Below, in pieces: positions 45,349 to 54,877 of a DNA stretch of 64,000 bases. The position numbers and the translations under genes were made by a program. Below the pieces are notes generated by a model that searched no databases, had not been told where the DNA came from, and saw only the letters and a list, made by a program, of their open reading frames with translations. The stretch's first letter is position 1. Each line of letters opens with the position of its first letter. Source of the stretch: Synechococcus sp. LTW-R (GTDB taxonomy: Bacteria; Cyanobacteriota; Cyanobacteriia; PCC-6307; Cyanobiaceae); the NCBI RefSeq assembly GCF_014217875.1, contig NZ_CP059060.1, positions 558,001 to 622,000 on the forward strand, in the 5' to 3' direction.

Positions 45349-47184
45349 ATGCCGGCCCACAGCGATTCCGCCTCGGTGGTGGTCTGGGGCGGCGGAACCG
45401 GTGGTGTCGCTGCGGCGATCCAAGCGGCCCGCTCAGGGGCGAATACCGTCCTGTTGACCCCAGGACCTTGGCTGGGCGGCATGGTCAGCGCCGCGGGGGT
45501 GTGCTGCCCGGATGGCAATGAGCTCAGTCCCTGGCAGACGGGGCTTTGGGGTGCCTTTCTGAGAGGGCTGGCTGAGGCGGAGCCGGCTGGCCTTGATCAG
45601 AACTGGGTGAGCTGTTTTGGTTTTCGACCAGCGCAGGCCGAAGCACTGCTCCAGGAGTGGGTCGCATCCCTCCCCAATTTGCTCTGGCTGAGCAGCTGTC
45701 GTGCGCTGGCGGTGGAGCGCTCGGAGCGTCTGGTGCACTCCCTCACGGTTGAGCGGAACGGCCAGAGCCAGAGGTTTGCCTGCGGCGTGCTGATCGACGG
45801 CAGCGACCGAGGTGATCTGCTGCCGCTGTTGGATCTCCCCTTTCGCTGGGGTTGGGAAGCGCAGGAGGTCTGGAATGAACCCAGCGCCCCCAGTGGAGCG
45901 CGGATGGGCTCCGACTCCTTCTTTCAGGACCAACCGGTTCAGTCCCCGACCTGGGTGGTGATGGGCCAGTTGACGGCCGACGCCCCCCCGCGTCCGCTCT
46001 CCGACAAGCCTTTGCTCGCCTCGCCGTTTGAGCAGGCCTGCCGGAGCTTTAGCCTGAGCCACACCATCACCTATGGCCGTCTGCCGGGTGGCCTGGTGAT
46101 GCTCAATTGGCCGCTCCACGGCAACGACTGGCATCACGGGCTCGATCGGGCGTTCACCGCTGAGGGATCAGCGGAGTCAGGGCTCTTTCTCGAGATGCGG
46201 GAGCACAGCCGCCGCTTTGCAGAGGCACTTATTGAGGTCTCCAACGGTTGGCTGTCCCTTGGCGAAGCCTTTCCAAGGGAGTCCGGCAGTCCGGGCCCGG
46301 CCTTCGCCGCCATGCCCTACTGGCGGGAGGGGCGGCGCTTGATTGGTCGCCAGACCGTCATCGAACAGGACCTGTTGCCGATTCAGTCGGGCCGCACGAT
46401 GGCCCCGCTTCCTTTTGATGAAGCAGGCCGTCTGACCTCGATTGCCGTTGGCAATTACGCCAACGATCATCACTACCCAGGCGGTGACTGGCCGTTGGCG
46501 CCGAAGAGCTGTCGCTGGGGGGGGCGCTGGTCGGGGACACCGTTCTGCATCCCCTATGGCGCTCTCATCAGCGCCGATCTCGACAACGTGTTGGCTGCCG
46601 ACAAGGCCTTCAGCACCTCCCACATGGCCAATGGGGCGACCCGACTGCAGCCACTGATCTTCAACGTCGGGCAGGCCGCAGGAGCTGCAGCGGCACTCTC
46701 GCTGGAGTTGGGTCAACCGCCCGCTGATCTCCCCGTTGCGCTGTTGCAGGAGCACCTGATTGCTGATCCGGTTGCTCCGGCCGGAGTGGTGCCGCTGTGG
46801 GATACAGCGTGGAATCATCCCAATTGGGCGAGCCGTCAACGAGCCGTTCTCCTGGATCCGACGCTCCTGTCTGACAGCGGTTGTTGGCTGGGAGGCTCCG
46901 CGGAGCCATTGCTGCTGACTCGCCGCTCCAGCTCACCCCTGGATCGGGCACAGCAATGCCTTCATGGGGAGCTCATTCCGCTGGAGAACGGCGACTATGC
47001 ATTCGATCTTGAGCAGCCCCAGTTCGGTCAGCGGCGCTGGCCGGTCATCACCTTGGAGCCCGCTGTCGATCTGTGGCTGCAGCGCTTGGATCAGTCCAAG
47101 AGCGTGGAGCTCCTTGGTTGCTTCAACCCCTGGGGCCCCTGGCTGCGTGTCTCGTCCGTCTTGGCCTGGGTCTCAGGAGCTTGA
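45349..47184 (+). CDS. FAD-dependent oxidoreductase
   Basis: A 611-aa flavoprotein of the FAD_oxidored family. The dinucleotide-binding motif VVWGGGTGGVAAAIQAARSG is at residues 11-30, preceded by a short leader. A second FAD-contacting segment occurs at NVLAADKAFSTSHMANGATR (about residue 410), typical of this family. The substrate is unknown; related proteins are annotated only generically. The ATG at 45349 is chosen over a TTG at 45334. It is divergent from metG and overlaps the convergent RNase gene by 12 nt. Confidence 0.8.
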   Translation: MPAHSDSASVVVWGGGTGGVAAAIQAARSGANTVLLTPGPWLGGMVSAAGVCCPDGNELSPWQTGLWGAFLRGLAEAEPAGLDQNWVSCFGFRPAQAEALLQEWVASLPNLLWLSSCRALAVERSERLVHSLTVERNGQSQRFACGVLIDGSDRGDLLPLLDLPFRWGWEAQEVWNEPSAPSGARMGSDSFFQDQPVQSPTWVVMGQLTADAPPRPLSDKPLLASPFEQACRSFSLSHTITYGRLPGGLVMLNWPLHGNDWHHGLDRAFTAEGSAESGLFLEMREHSRRFAEALIEVSNGWLSLGEAFPRESGSPGPAFAAMPYWREGRRLIGRQTVIEQDLLPIQSGRTMAPLPFDEAGRLTSIAVGNYANDHHYPGGDWPLAPKSCRWGGRWSGTPFCIPYGALISADLDNVLAADKAFSTSHMANGATRLQPLIFNVGQAAGAAAALSLELGQPPADLPVALLQEHLIADPVAPAGVVPLWDTAWNHPNWASRQRAVLLDPTLLSDSGCWLGGSAEPLLLTRRSSSPLDRAQQCLHGELIPLENGDYAFDLEQPQFGQRRWPVITLEPAVDLWLQRLDQSKSVELLGCFNPWGPWLRVSSVLAWVSGA

Positions 47185-49104
47185 TGCGCTGAGTCTCAGT
47201 TGATCCCGCAGAGAGTCGACCGCTTGCACGCGAAGCAGGAGCGCATCGCCAGGCTCTGAGCCGCTGGGGCATTCCGCCGCCAGATCCATCGCCAGCTCAT
47301 CAATGCGAACGAGGCCCAGGTTGTCCTGGGGCCGGAGCCAGCGCAGGAATTGCGCGCGCCATTGCTGACCCTTCTGGGCTTCAAACCAAACCTGCTGCCA
47401 ATGACGCTGATCTTCCCTTGCAATGCCGATCCCCTCGCGGATCGCGCCGTCTATCTCATTGACGAGCTCTTGCAGTTGCTCTTCAGAGAGGGGTAACTCT
47501 GCAGCTAACTGGCGTTGCACCAACAAGTCGCCATACCGACGAATGGGGGACGTGGCTTGGACGTAGGCCGGCAGGCCCAGGCTGAAGTGGGCGGCGGGTT
47601 TTGTCCCCATCAACCCCCGGCTCAGACAGCGTTTGATCGCCCCAAAGCGGACCGCTCCATCGGGTAGGGCCTCCAGCTCGGCCTTGGGCGGAAGTTCCGC
47701 TGGCAATTGGCTGCGGAAGGGCAGGGGAAGCTCGCGTTTCTTGGCCAGCTCCGCGGTTACCGCTCCGGCCAAGATCATCGCTTCAGCCACCATCTGGCGT
47801 GAGCTGCTCGGCTCCGTCACCTCCAACTGCGCTTGACCATCACGGCAGCGGATCCGTCCCTCCGGTAGGTCCATCTGCAAGGCCCCCTGGGCCACGCGCC
47901 AGCTCCGCCGCCGACCCAAGAGTGCTTCAAGGTCGGCCAGGTCGCGGTCCTGCGGGGGGGCCAGCTCAATCAGCTCGTCGGCGTCCTCGTAGCTCAGGCG
48001 ATAGATCGGTTTGACCCAACTGCGCTGCACACCAAAGGCGGCCAACGACCCGTCGTCGTTCAGCTCCGCCCAGGTGCTCCAGGCCGCCGTGCGCTGGCCG
48101 GCACGCAGGCTGAAGACGCCAGTGGAGAGGTTGTCCGGGAACATCGGCACGTTCCCTTTGGCCAAATACAGGCTGCTGCCGCGCTTGCGGGCTTCGAGGT
48201 CCAGGGGCGAACCGGCTTCAATCAGCCGCCCTGGGTCAGCGATGTGGATCCAGATGCGTGTTGTCCCTGCCGCGGTTGTCTCAATCGCGAGACCGTCATC
48301 AATGTCACGGGTGTCCGCGTCGTCGATGGTCACGCAGCGCTGACTCGTGAGATCCACGCGGCCGGCATCGCTGGGCTGATCTTGGTTGGCCTCTTGCTCG
48401 AGCCGTTCGGCTTCTTGGAGCAGGTCCTCGGAGAAGCCACTGCTCCAGACCGTTCCCTCGAGCGAGACCAGTTGGTGGGGGTCCCATTGGCCCAGATCCA
48501 CCAGGAGGTGACGCAATTGACTGCGCTCCTGGCTCAGGTGCAGCTGGCTCAAGCTCTGGCGCATCCCCTCCGGGAGCTGCTCCAGCTCCAGCCGTCCGCT
48601 GGCGACCTGCTTCAGCAACTCCAACCGTTCCAGCTGTAGAGCGCTGCAGGAGCTGGTCTCGATGGGCTGACGTTGTTTGAGCAACAGGTGCCATTGGCGT
48701 TCTGCGGCTTCAGCAATCGCCTGGCGCCGGCGTTCACGCCGCAGTGGTTTCAGTTCCTCAAGGCGGCGGGCCTGAACACAGCCCTGCTTCCAACGGAACC
48801 ACTGTTGCTCGCCCACCAAGGCCAGCCAGCAGGCGCTGAGCTGGATGGGTTCTGTCGACCCGTAAACGAGATCGCAGAACTCCTGCAAATCCAAGCTGTC
48901 GCCCGTTTCTTGGAGCAGAAGCCAAGCTGAGCCCCAAGCGGATGGCCTGGGTTTGGCTGCACTGAGGACTTCACGGTTCAGTGCCCACGGAAATGCCCCC
49001 AGCCGCTGCGGTGGCGAGGTACCAGCGGGCAGGGGGCAAATGAGCTCAAGTTGTCGTTGAGGGACGACTTGCTGCTTGGCATCAAAACCAACCCGGAGCC
49101 GCAC
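47173..49104 (-). CDS. Ribonuclease II family protein (RNB domain exoribonuclease)
   Basis: A 3'-5' exoribonuclease. The RNB domain shows the catalytic acidic motif CVTIDDADTRDIDDGLAIE (near residue 258), then SPIRRYGDLLVQRQL and a C-terminal S1-like segment. From the GTG at 49104 it is 643 aa. Coding sequence plainly continues upstream in frame (FHSGDLVGLQDSRTPQFAIV), forming the usual N-terminal SH3-like start. Back to the rpsR stop there is no ATG, GTG or TTG, only a CTG at 49198-49200. The true start is therefore probably upstream. The gene follows rpsR with almost no gap. Confidence 0.88.
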   Translation of the reverse strand: MRLRVGFDAKQQVVPQRQLELICPLPAGTSPPQRLGAFPWALNREVLSAAKPRPSAWGSAWLLLQETGDSLDLQEFCDLVYGSTEPIQLSACWLALVGEQQWFRWKQGCVQARRLEELKPLRRERRRQAIAEAAERQWHLLLKQRQPIETSSCSALQLERLELLKQVASGRLELEQLPEGMRQSLSQLHLSQERSQLRHLLVDLGQWDPHQLVSLEGTVWSSGFSEDLLQEAERLEQEANQDQPSDAGRVDLTSQRCVTIDDADTRDIDDGLAIETTAAGTTRIWIHIADPGRLIEAGSPLDLEARKRGSSLYLAKGNVPMFPDNLSTGVFSLRAGQRTAAWSTWAELNDDGSLAAFGVQRSWVKPIYRLSYEDADELIELAPPQDRDLADLEALLGRRRSWRVAQGALQMDLPEGRIRCRDGQAQLEVTEPSSSRQMVAEAMILAGAVTAELAKKRELPLPFRSQLPAELPPKAELEALPDGAVRFGAIKRCLSRGLMGTKPAAHFSLGLPAYVQATSPIRRYGDLLVQRQLAAELPLSEEQLQELVNEIDGAIREGIGIAREDQRHWQQVWFEAQKGQQWRAQFLRWLRPQDNLGLVRIDELAMDLAAECPSGSEPGDALLLRVQAVDSLRDQLRLSASSS

Positions 49105-49203
49105 TTTGCTGCCCTGGATGGATTCGACGATGGCGAATTGAGGGGTGCGGGAGTCCTGCAGACCGACGAGGTCGCCGCTGTGGAAGACCGCACCGCCCAG
49201 GGA

Positions 49204-49425
49204 TCAGCCCTCGGGGTTCACGAAGGGAAGAAGAGCCACGATGCGAGCACGCTTCACGGCATTGGTCAGATCACGCTGCTGCTTGGCGGTGAGGCCAGTC
49301 AGACGGCGGGGCAGGATTTTGCCGCGCTCGGTGATGAACTTCTTGAGCAGATCGACATCTTTGTAGTCGATCGGTTCACCGGGCTTGATCGGTGAAAGGC
49401 GTTTCTTGAAAAAGGAAGTAGGCAT
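49204..49425 (-). CDS. rpsR: 30S ribosomal protein S18
   Basis: A 73-aa small-subunit protein that pairs with S6 on the 16S rRNA platform. [20 protein letters not shown] and [19 protein letters not shown] are the conserved core. It follows rpmG by 47 nt on the same strand, an order common in cyanobacteria and chloroplast genomes. Confidence 0.97.
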   Translation of the reverse strand: MPTSFFKKRLSPIKPGEPIDYKDVDLLKKFITERGKILPRRLTGLTAKQQRDLTNAVKRARIVALLPFVNPEG

Positions 49426-49472
49426 GACTGAACGGGGAAGAAATGCAGAACGCGGAGATCACGCCGCCGAGA

Positions 49473-49667
49473 TCACTTGATCTCTTTGTGGACCGTCGAC
49501 TTGTTGCAATGCGGGCAGAACTTTTTGAGTTCAATCCGTTCAGTGGTGTTGCGGCGGTTCTTCTGGCTGGTGTAACGAGACACGCCAGGAGACCGCTTCG
49601 CGGGGTTGGACCGGCATTCCGTGCACTCGAGAGTGATCACGATCCGGACGCCCTTGTTCTTAGCCAT
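49473..49667 (-). CDS. rpmG: 50S ribosomal protein L33
   Basis: A 64-aa large-subunit protein. The zinc-ribbon cysteines occur as CTEC and CPHC, so this is the zinc-binding (C+) form. The ATG at 49667 gives [18 protein letters not shown]; 15 further codons upstream are open but not family-like. Likely co-transcribed with rpsR. Confidence 0.96.
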   Translation of the reverse strand: MAKNKGVRIVITLECTECRSNPAKRSPGVSRYTSQKNRRNTTERIELKKFCPHCNKSTVHKEIK

Positions 49668-49783
49668 AAAGGACGTTGCGCCGCTGGAGCGATGCGATTG
49701 GACAGTGGACAACCATACCTTGTCGCCTGACCAGGCCTGGCGTCTTACCTCTTTAAAGTCGACGCTCTGTTTGCACGTGTCCG

Positions 49784-52243
49784 ATGCAGGTCTCGCTCCA
49801 ATGGCTCCGGGAGCTGGTGGCCTGTGATATGGCAGCCGATGTCCTGGCTGAGAAGCTCTCGATTGCGGGCTTCGAAGTGGAAGAGATCGTCGATTTGGCC
49901 GCCCGGGCAGCCGGCGTGGTGGTCGGATATGTGGAGCAGCGGGAGCCCCATCCCGATGCCAACAAGCTGAGCGTTTGCACCGTTGCCATTTGCGCAGATG
50001 AGCCGCTGCAGATCGTCTGCGGCGCCAAGAACGTCCGCGCCGGGATCCACGTGGCGGTCGCCACCGTGGGTGCCTACCTGCCGGCTGTCGATCTGAAGAT
50101 CAAACCGGCGGAGCTGCGCGGAGTTGCCAGCAGCGGCATGATCTGCTCCCTCTCTGAACTGGGACTCGCCGACAGCTCGGACGGCATCGTCATCCTCGAC
50201 GACGCTCTGGACACCTTGCCCCCGGTGGGCAGTCCCGTTGGGCCCCTGTTTGGTCTCGACGATCAAGTTCTGGAATTGGCGATCACGGCGAACCGCCCCG
50301 ATGGCCTTTCGATGCTCGGCATCGCCCGTGAGGTGGCCGCCCTGACCGGTGCCTCTTTGAGCCTGCCTGCAGCAGCAGCCCCTGTCGCCGCATCCCCCCT
50401 GCCCGTTGGCATTGACGTCCAAGACAGGATCGAGGATGGCGGGCTGTTCAGCCTGACGGCCCTCTCTGGCGTGCAGGTCGGCCCTTCACCCCGGTGGCTC
50501 CAGAGCCGCCTCGAGCGCGCGGGTCTTCGGCCGATCAACAACGTGGTCGACATCACCAATCTGGTGATGCTCGAACAGGGTCAGCCCCTACATGCCTTTG
50601 ACGCCGACCGTCTCGCCCGACTGAGTGAAAACCAGTTGGATCCCGCTGCGATTGACCTGCGGGCTGCACGCCCTGCAGAAGCCTTCACCACCCTGGACGG
50701 CACGGAGCACAGCCTGAGCGAGGACGCCTGGGTGGTCAGCTACGCGGACCACGCAATCGCCCTGGCCGGCGTGATGGGCGGCCAAACCACTGCCGTCGAT
50801 GGCGACACGACCTCGATTTGGCTGGAGGCCGCGATGTTTGCGCCTCAGACCGTGCGGAAGAGCGCCCGCAGCCTCGGACTTCGCACGGATGCCAGTAGCC
50901 GTTTTGAGAAGGGTCTTCCGGTCGAAGTCACCCTGGGCGCCGCTGATCGTGCGGTCGCGCTTTTGCAAGAGCTCTGCGGCGCGACCGTCCAATCCCGTTG
51001 GCTGCATCAACGCAGCGAAGTGTCCAAGGAACCGCTGGAGCTGCGCCGCGATGCGCTGCACAACCTGCTCGGCCCCGTTACCACAGAGGGCGCAGAGGAG
51101 GACCTGGCCGATGCGGAGATTGAACGCATCCTGCAGGCCCTCGGATGCAGCCTCGAGCAGGCGGAGGAGGGCTGGCTGGTGCACGTGCCCCCCGCCCGTG
51201 CCATGGACCTGCAGCGGGAGGTGGATCTGATTGAAGAGGTGGCTCGATTGGTGGGCTATGACCGCTTCGCGAGCCATCTGCCCGATCCCATTGCCCCCGG
51301 TGGTCTGACTCCGGTGCAGGAGGCCGAGCGTCGCCTGCGTCGCCTGCTAGCTGCTGCAGGCCTACAAGAGGTCTGCAGCCTGTCCCTGGGCCCCGCAGAG
51401 GCCGAACGCACTGGTGCGGATCCGAGTCGGCGGGTGCCTCTGGCGAACCCGTTGCTGGCGGACTACAGCCATCTGCGGGACAGCCTCGTCGATGAGTTGT
51501 TGTTTGCCGCCCAGCGGAACCTGAAGGCCGGTCGCAGTGGCTTCTGGGCCTTCGAGATCGGCAATGTCTTCGATACCACGGCCAAGGGTTCCCCCCAAAG
51601 CCAGCACCTGGCCGGTTTGATCTGCGGTTCCCGTCAGGCTGAGCTCTGGAGTCAGAGCGGCAAGCCCCAGGCCCTGGATTACTTCAGTGCTCGCGGTCTC
51701 CTTCAATCGGCCCTGGCCGGACTGAAGCTGCCCGTCGAGGACCGTCGCCTCAGTGAGCATCCGCTGCTGCACCCGGGTCGCGCCGCGCAGATCGTTGTGG
51801 AGGGACGTCCGGCCGGCTTCTTTGGCCAAGTGCACCCCGAGCTGGCCGAGCAGTACGACCTACCGCCCGCGACCTATCTGTTCCAGTTGGAGGTCACTCC
51901 GTTGCTCAGCGCAGCAACGCGCCGCAACCGCTGGCAGCCCAGCTTCGCCACCTTTGCCACGGTGCCAGCCTCTGAACGGGATCTGGCACTGGTCGTAAAC
52001 GCGGAGACCGCGAGCGCCCAGCTCCTCAATGCCATCCGCAAAGCCGGTAAGCCCCTACTGGAGCAAGCCGAACTCGTGGATCGCTACGAGGGAGAACAGC
52101 TGGCGGCTGGCTCCTGCAGCCAGGCCTTCCGGCTGCGCTACCGAGATCCCAAGCGGACTTTGAAGGACAGCGAGGTGGATGAGGCCCACGCCAAGATTCG
52201 TGCAGCCCTCGAAAAGCAGTTCGGAGCCCAGCTACGCGCCTGA
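49784..52243 (+). CDS. pheT: Phenylalanyl-tRNA synthetase beta subunit
   Basis: Beta chain of the alpha2beta2 enzyme; it binds and edits tRNA-Phe. The 819-aa protein has an N-terminal tRNA-binding OB fold (residues 40-150), the B3/B4 editing domain ([18 protein letters not shown]), B5 and a C-terminal ferredoxin-like anticodon-binding domain ending in [18 protein letters not shown]. The alpha gene pheS is not present. It overlaps the convergent rlmD by 12 nt. Confidence 0.97.
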   Translation: MQVSLQWLRELVACDMAADVLAEKLSIAGFEVEEIVDLAARAAGVVVGYVEQREPHPDANKLSVCTVAICADEPLQIVCGAKNVRAGIHVAVATVGAYLPAVDLKIKPAELRGVASSGMICSLSELGLADSSDGIVILDDALDTLPPVGSPVGPLFGLDDQVLELAITANRPDGLSMLGIAREVAALTGASLSLPAAAAPVAASPLPVGIDVQDRIEDGGLFSLTALSGVQVGPSPRWLQSRLERAGLRPINNVVDITNLVMLEQGQPLHAFDADRLARLSENQLDPAAIDLRAARPAEAFTTLDGTEHSLSEDAWVVSYADHAIALAGVMGGQTTAVDGDTTSIWLEAAMFAPQTVRKSARSLGLRTDASSRFEKGLPVEVTLGAADRAVALLQELCGATVQSRWLHQRSEVSKEPLELRRDALHNLLGPVTTEGAEEDLADAEIERILQALGCSLEQAEEGWLVHVPPARAMDLQREVDLIEEVARLVGYDRFASHLPDPIAPGGLTPVQEAERRLRRLLAAAGLQEVCSLSLGPAEAERTGADPSRRVPLANPLLADYSHLRDSLVDELLFAAQRNLKAGRSGFWAFEIGNVFDTTAKGSPQSQHLAGLICGSRQAELWSQSGKPQALDYFSARGLLQSALAGLKLPVEDRRLSEHPLLHPGRAAQIVVEGRPAGFFGQVHPELAEQYDLPPATYLFQLEVTPLLSAATRRNRWQPSFATFATVPASERDLALVVNAETASAQLLNAIRKAGKPLLEQAELVDRYEGEQLAAGSCSQAFRLRYRDPKRTLKDSEVDEAHAKIRAALEKQFGAQLRA

Positions 52244-53608
52244 GCCGGACTGGGTCAGCAGCGCCAGGGTTTCCACGTGGCTGGTCTGGGGGAAGAAGTC
52301 AACGGGCTGAACCCGTTCGAGCTGGTAGCCGCCGTCTTCACCGCACAATTGCTGCAGATCCCTGGCCAGGGTTGAGGGGTTGCAGCTGATGTAGGCCAGT
52401 CGCTCGGGCTTCCCGTCCAGAATGGCGGCCAGGGCTTCAGCACTCAGCCCTTTGCGGGGCGGGTCGACGAGCAGGGATCCCGTCATTTTTAAGCGTTCGG
52501 CCAGAACCATGGCCACGTCGGCCTGCTCGAAGAAAGCCGTCCCAATTCCATTGCGTTCCGCATTGGCCGTGGCTTGGCTGACGGAGGCAGGATGGACCTC
52601 CAGACCCAACACCTTGAGGCCCGAACGCGCCAAGGGCAGGCTGTAGGTCCCGATGCCGCTGTAGGCATCAATCACCGTGGCGCTCTGACCTGTCGCAAAG
52701 AAAGCCCGCAGCGGCTCAACGAGCCGCTCGGCCTGCAGCGTATTGACCTGGAAAAAGGTGTCGGCTGCGATGCGCAGTTCGATGCCATCAAAGACCTCCA
52801 GCAACCAGAACCGTCCCGCGATCAGGTCCGTCTCTGGTCCCATGACCACATTGGAGGCCTTGGGTTGCAAGTTCAGACCAACGCCGACGACCTCCGGCCA
52901 GCGCTCCATCCAACGCTGCGCCAACGTCTCCAGCCCTTTGAGCTGGCGGTGACTGCTAACCAAGGTGATCAGGATTTCCCCAGTGGCCGAGCCCACCCGC
53001 AGGGCAAGGTGGCGCAAGCCGCCTTTGCCACTGAGATTGACGTCGACGGGCCAGCCGGTTTTCTCAAGATCGCGCTTGATGGGCTCAATCAGGCCATCGA
53101 TACGGGGATCGAGAACGGGACAGTGGTTGAGGTTGACGATTTTGTGGCTGCCGCGGCGGTAGTAACCGGCCCGGAGGCGCCCGTCTTCGGCCCGTTCCAG
53201 GGGGATTAGGGCTCGATTGCGATAACCCAGGCTGTGCTTGCAGCCCCAAACCGGTTCGACCGCCACTTCCAACTTGGCCAAGCGACTCAAGCTTTGTTGG
53301 ACGAGATCCCGCTTCAGATCCAGTTGCAGCGCCGCCGAGGCGTGTTGCAGGCTGCAGCCACCGCAGCGCTCAGCGAGGATGCACGGGGGCTTCTGACGCT
53401 CTGGGTGGGCTTGGGTGACCTCGATCAGGTCAGCCTCCAGATGCCGCTTGGCGCAGCGCCGCACCCGGGCCTGAACCGTTTCACCAGGCAGCGTTCCTGC
53501 GATGAAGACGGCGGTCTCATTCCAACGGCCCACCCCTTGGCCCTCATGGCCAAAGCCCGTGATCTCCACCGTGATGGATGTACCCAATTGCACCTTGTTG
53601 ACACCCAT
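52232..53608 (-). CDS. rlmD: 23S rRNA (uracil-5-)-methyltransferase RlmD/TrmA family
   Basis: A 458-aa SAM-dependent methyltransferase for C5 of uridine in RNA. An N-terminal TRAM domain is followed by Fe-S cysteines (CILAERCGGCSLQH) plus one later (NHCPVLD), the SAM motif DAYSGIGTYSLPLA and the catalytic cysteine in YISCNPSTLARD. Substrate position (U1939 or another uridine) cannot be decided from sequence. ATG at 53608 chosen; a GTG just before it is possible. Divergent from apcD. Confidence 0.9.
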   Translation of the reverse strand: MGVNKVQLGTSITVEITGFGHEGQGVGRWNETAVFIAGTLPGETVQARVRRCAKRHLEADLIEVTQAHPERQKPPCILAERCGGCSLQHASAALQLDLKRDLVQQSLSRLAKLEVAVEPVWGCKHSLGYRNRALIPLERAEDGRLRAGYYRRGSHKIVNLNHCPVLDPRIDGLIEPIKRDLEKTGWPVDVNLSGKGGLRHLALRVGSATGEILITLVSSHRQLKGLETLAQRWMERWPEVVGVGLNLQPKASNVVMGPETDLIAGRFWLLEVFDGIELRIAADTFFQVNTLQAERLVEPLRAFFATGQSATVIDAYSGIGTYSLPLARSGLKVLGLEVHPASVSQATANAERNGIGTAFFEQADVAMVLAERLKMTGSLLVDPPRKGLSAEALAAILDGKPERLAYISCNPSTLARDLQQLCGEDGGYQLERVQPVDFFPQTSHVETLALLTQSGSGA

Positions 53609-53716
53609 CACCCACTTGCCGTCCTTCTTTGACCCTATCGGTGCGTAAACACCGGCCCAGAGCGGGGCTTTTCAGTGCTTGTCCTCGATACAGTGTCGGG
53701 GTCAATGGTGGTTTCG

Positions 53717-54211
53717 ATGAGCGTCGTACGCGATCTGATCCTTCAGGCAGACGATGAGCTCCGCTATCCCACCGGCGGTGAGCTGCGCTCCATGGTGGAT
53801 TTCCTCTCCACCGGCGCCAATCGCCTGTCTGTTGTCCGTGTTCTGACCGACAACGAGAAGAAGATTGTTGACGAGGCCTCCAAGCAGCTCTTCAGCCGTA
53901 AGCCCGAATACGTCGCCCCCGGCGGTAACGCCTATGGCGCCAAGCAGCGTGCCCAGTGCCTGCGTGACTTTGGCTGGTATCTCAGGCTCGTCACCTACGG
54001 CCTCCTGGCTGGCAGCACCGAACTGATTCAGAAAATCGGCCTCGAAGGTGCCCGTGAGATGTACAACAGCCTCGGCGTTCCTATGCCAGGCATGGTCGAG
54101 TCCATGCGCTGCATGAAGGAGGCCGCTCTGGTCCTGCTCAATGCTGATGATGCGGCCGTCGCAGCCCCCTACTTCGATTTCCTGATCCAGGGCATGCAGA
54201 CCCCCTGCTGA
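53717..54211 (+). CDS. apcD: Allophycocyanin alpha-B subunit
   Basis: A phycobilisome core protein that acts as a terminal emitter passing energy mainly to photosystem I. The 164-aa globin-like subunit has phycocyanobilin-binding C81 in [14 protein letters not shown] and the family segment [10 protein letters not shown]. The N-terminus [19 protein letters not shown] fits ApcD rather than ApcA. The ATG at 53717 is chosen over upstream ATG/TTG codons. It is separate from apcABC, as usual, and has a strong terminator. Its presence rules out a typical Prochlorococcus. Confidence 0.93.
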   Translation: MSVVRDLILQADDELRYPTGGELRSMVDFLSTGANRLSVVRVLTDNEKKIVDEASKQLFSRKPEYVAPGGNAYGAKQRAQCLRDFGWYLRLVTYGLLAGSTELIQKIGLEGAREMYNSLGVPMPGMVESMRCMKEAALVLLNADDAAVAAPYFDFLIQGMQTPC

Positions 54212-54235
54212 TTGGTCACTCGGATTCAACAGTTC

Positions 54236-54260
54236 AAAGCCGGCGAAAGCCGGCTTTTTT
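54236..54260 (+). terminator. Rho-independent terminator after apcD
   Basis: A 7-bp perfect stem AGCCGGC / GCCGGCT with a GAAA tetraloop, followed by six T in total, 24 nt after the apcD stop. Confidence 0.93.
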
Positions 54261-54397
54261 CATGCCTGCGTCAAGCGTTAATTCTGATCACCTAAGACAC
54301 AGCCTGGGTCCCAGGTCGGGGGTGGTTTAAGACCTGCAAACCAAGTGGAAATCTTTGCGCTCATCGTTGACTCACATGTGTCGCATCCTGATGGCCA

Positions 54398-54422
54398 ACT
54401 GAGACCGGATATTGGTCTCAGT
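54398..54422. repeat. Inverted repeat, 9-bp perfect stem
   Basis: ACTGAGACC and GGTCTCAGT separated by a 7-nt loop, within the gene-poor segment after apcD. No T run follows on either strand. Confidence 0.75.
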
Positions 54423-54607
54423 CGCGATGACTTGGTCAGATCATTTATGGCGAGCCGTGGTCGAGTCATGTGTCGAGCGAATCGGCTCCTACAGATCTCA
54501 TCCATTTGTCTCGCCTGCTGACCGGTTCTAGACCGGGACCTGGACTTGAGTGAGACGGGGTGTTCAAGTCTTTTTCTGCTGCGCAAGCCCTGAACAGAGC
54601 CACTTGA

Positions 54608-54642
54608 AGCTGCGTACCTGTGTCTACTGCAGGTACGCAGCT
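54608..54642. repeat. Inverted repeat, 13-bp perfect stem
   Basis: AGCTGCGTACCTG and CAGGTACGCAGCT are separated by the loop TGTCTACTG. Seven A follow on the plus strand, so the T run on the minus strand would lie before, not after, the hairpin. That orientation does not make a standard terminator. This is the longest perfect stem I found outside terminators. Confidence 0.85.
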
Positions 54643-54676
54643 AAAAAAACAAAGCTCCAACTGCGTTCTAAAGAAG

Positions 54677-54694
54677 TGTCCATCTCCGTGGACA
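54677..54694. repeat. Inverted repeat, 6-bp stem
   Basis: TGTCCA and TGGACA with a 6-nt loop, 34 nt after the 13-bp hairpin and part of the same hairpin-rich segment. Confidence 0.6.
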
Positions 54695-54877
54695 GGGCGA
54701 CCACAGCCCCCAGGACAACGGAACATTGATCTTTGAAGGCAGTACAGGTATTTGAGCGTGCACGCAGCCGAAATCGAGGGCAAATCACTATGTATAAATA
54801 TCTCGCCACGTACTGCTTTAATGTCTTGAGCTCATCTCGGGCCGGGACGCGTAGCGGGTCTCGCCTAAGACAGTTGC

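Larger units (their letters stand above)
54261..54877. other. 617-bp gene-poor segment with several hairpins
   Basis: No convincing protein gene lies in this gap, and its base composition looks less GC-rich than the flanking genes. It holds at least four inverted repeats: 54398-54422, 54522-54536, 54608-54642 and 54677-54694. An AT-rich stretch (TATGTATAAATAT near 54790) could be a -10 region on either strand. Only short, low-bias open frames occur on the minus strand. It could encode one or more non-coding RNAs, or be a relic of a lost gene. Confidence 0.5.

Noticed and set aside
54608-54649. 13-bp hairpin followed by seven A read as a terminator
   Set aside because: The T run would have to follow the stem on the transcribed strand; on the minus strand it precedes it, so it does not fit a rho-independent terminator.
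54278-54809. Three short minus-strand open frames in the gene-poor segment
   Set aside because: They overlap each other in different frames, are rich in Arg, Cys and Ser, and resemble no protein family; no start context supports them.
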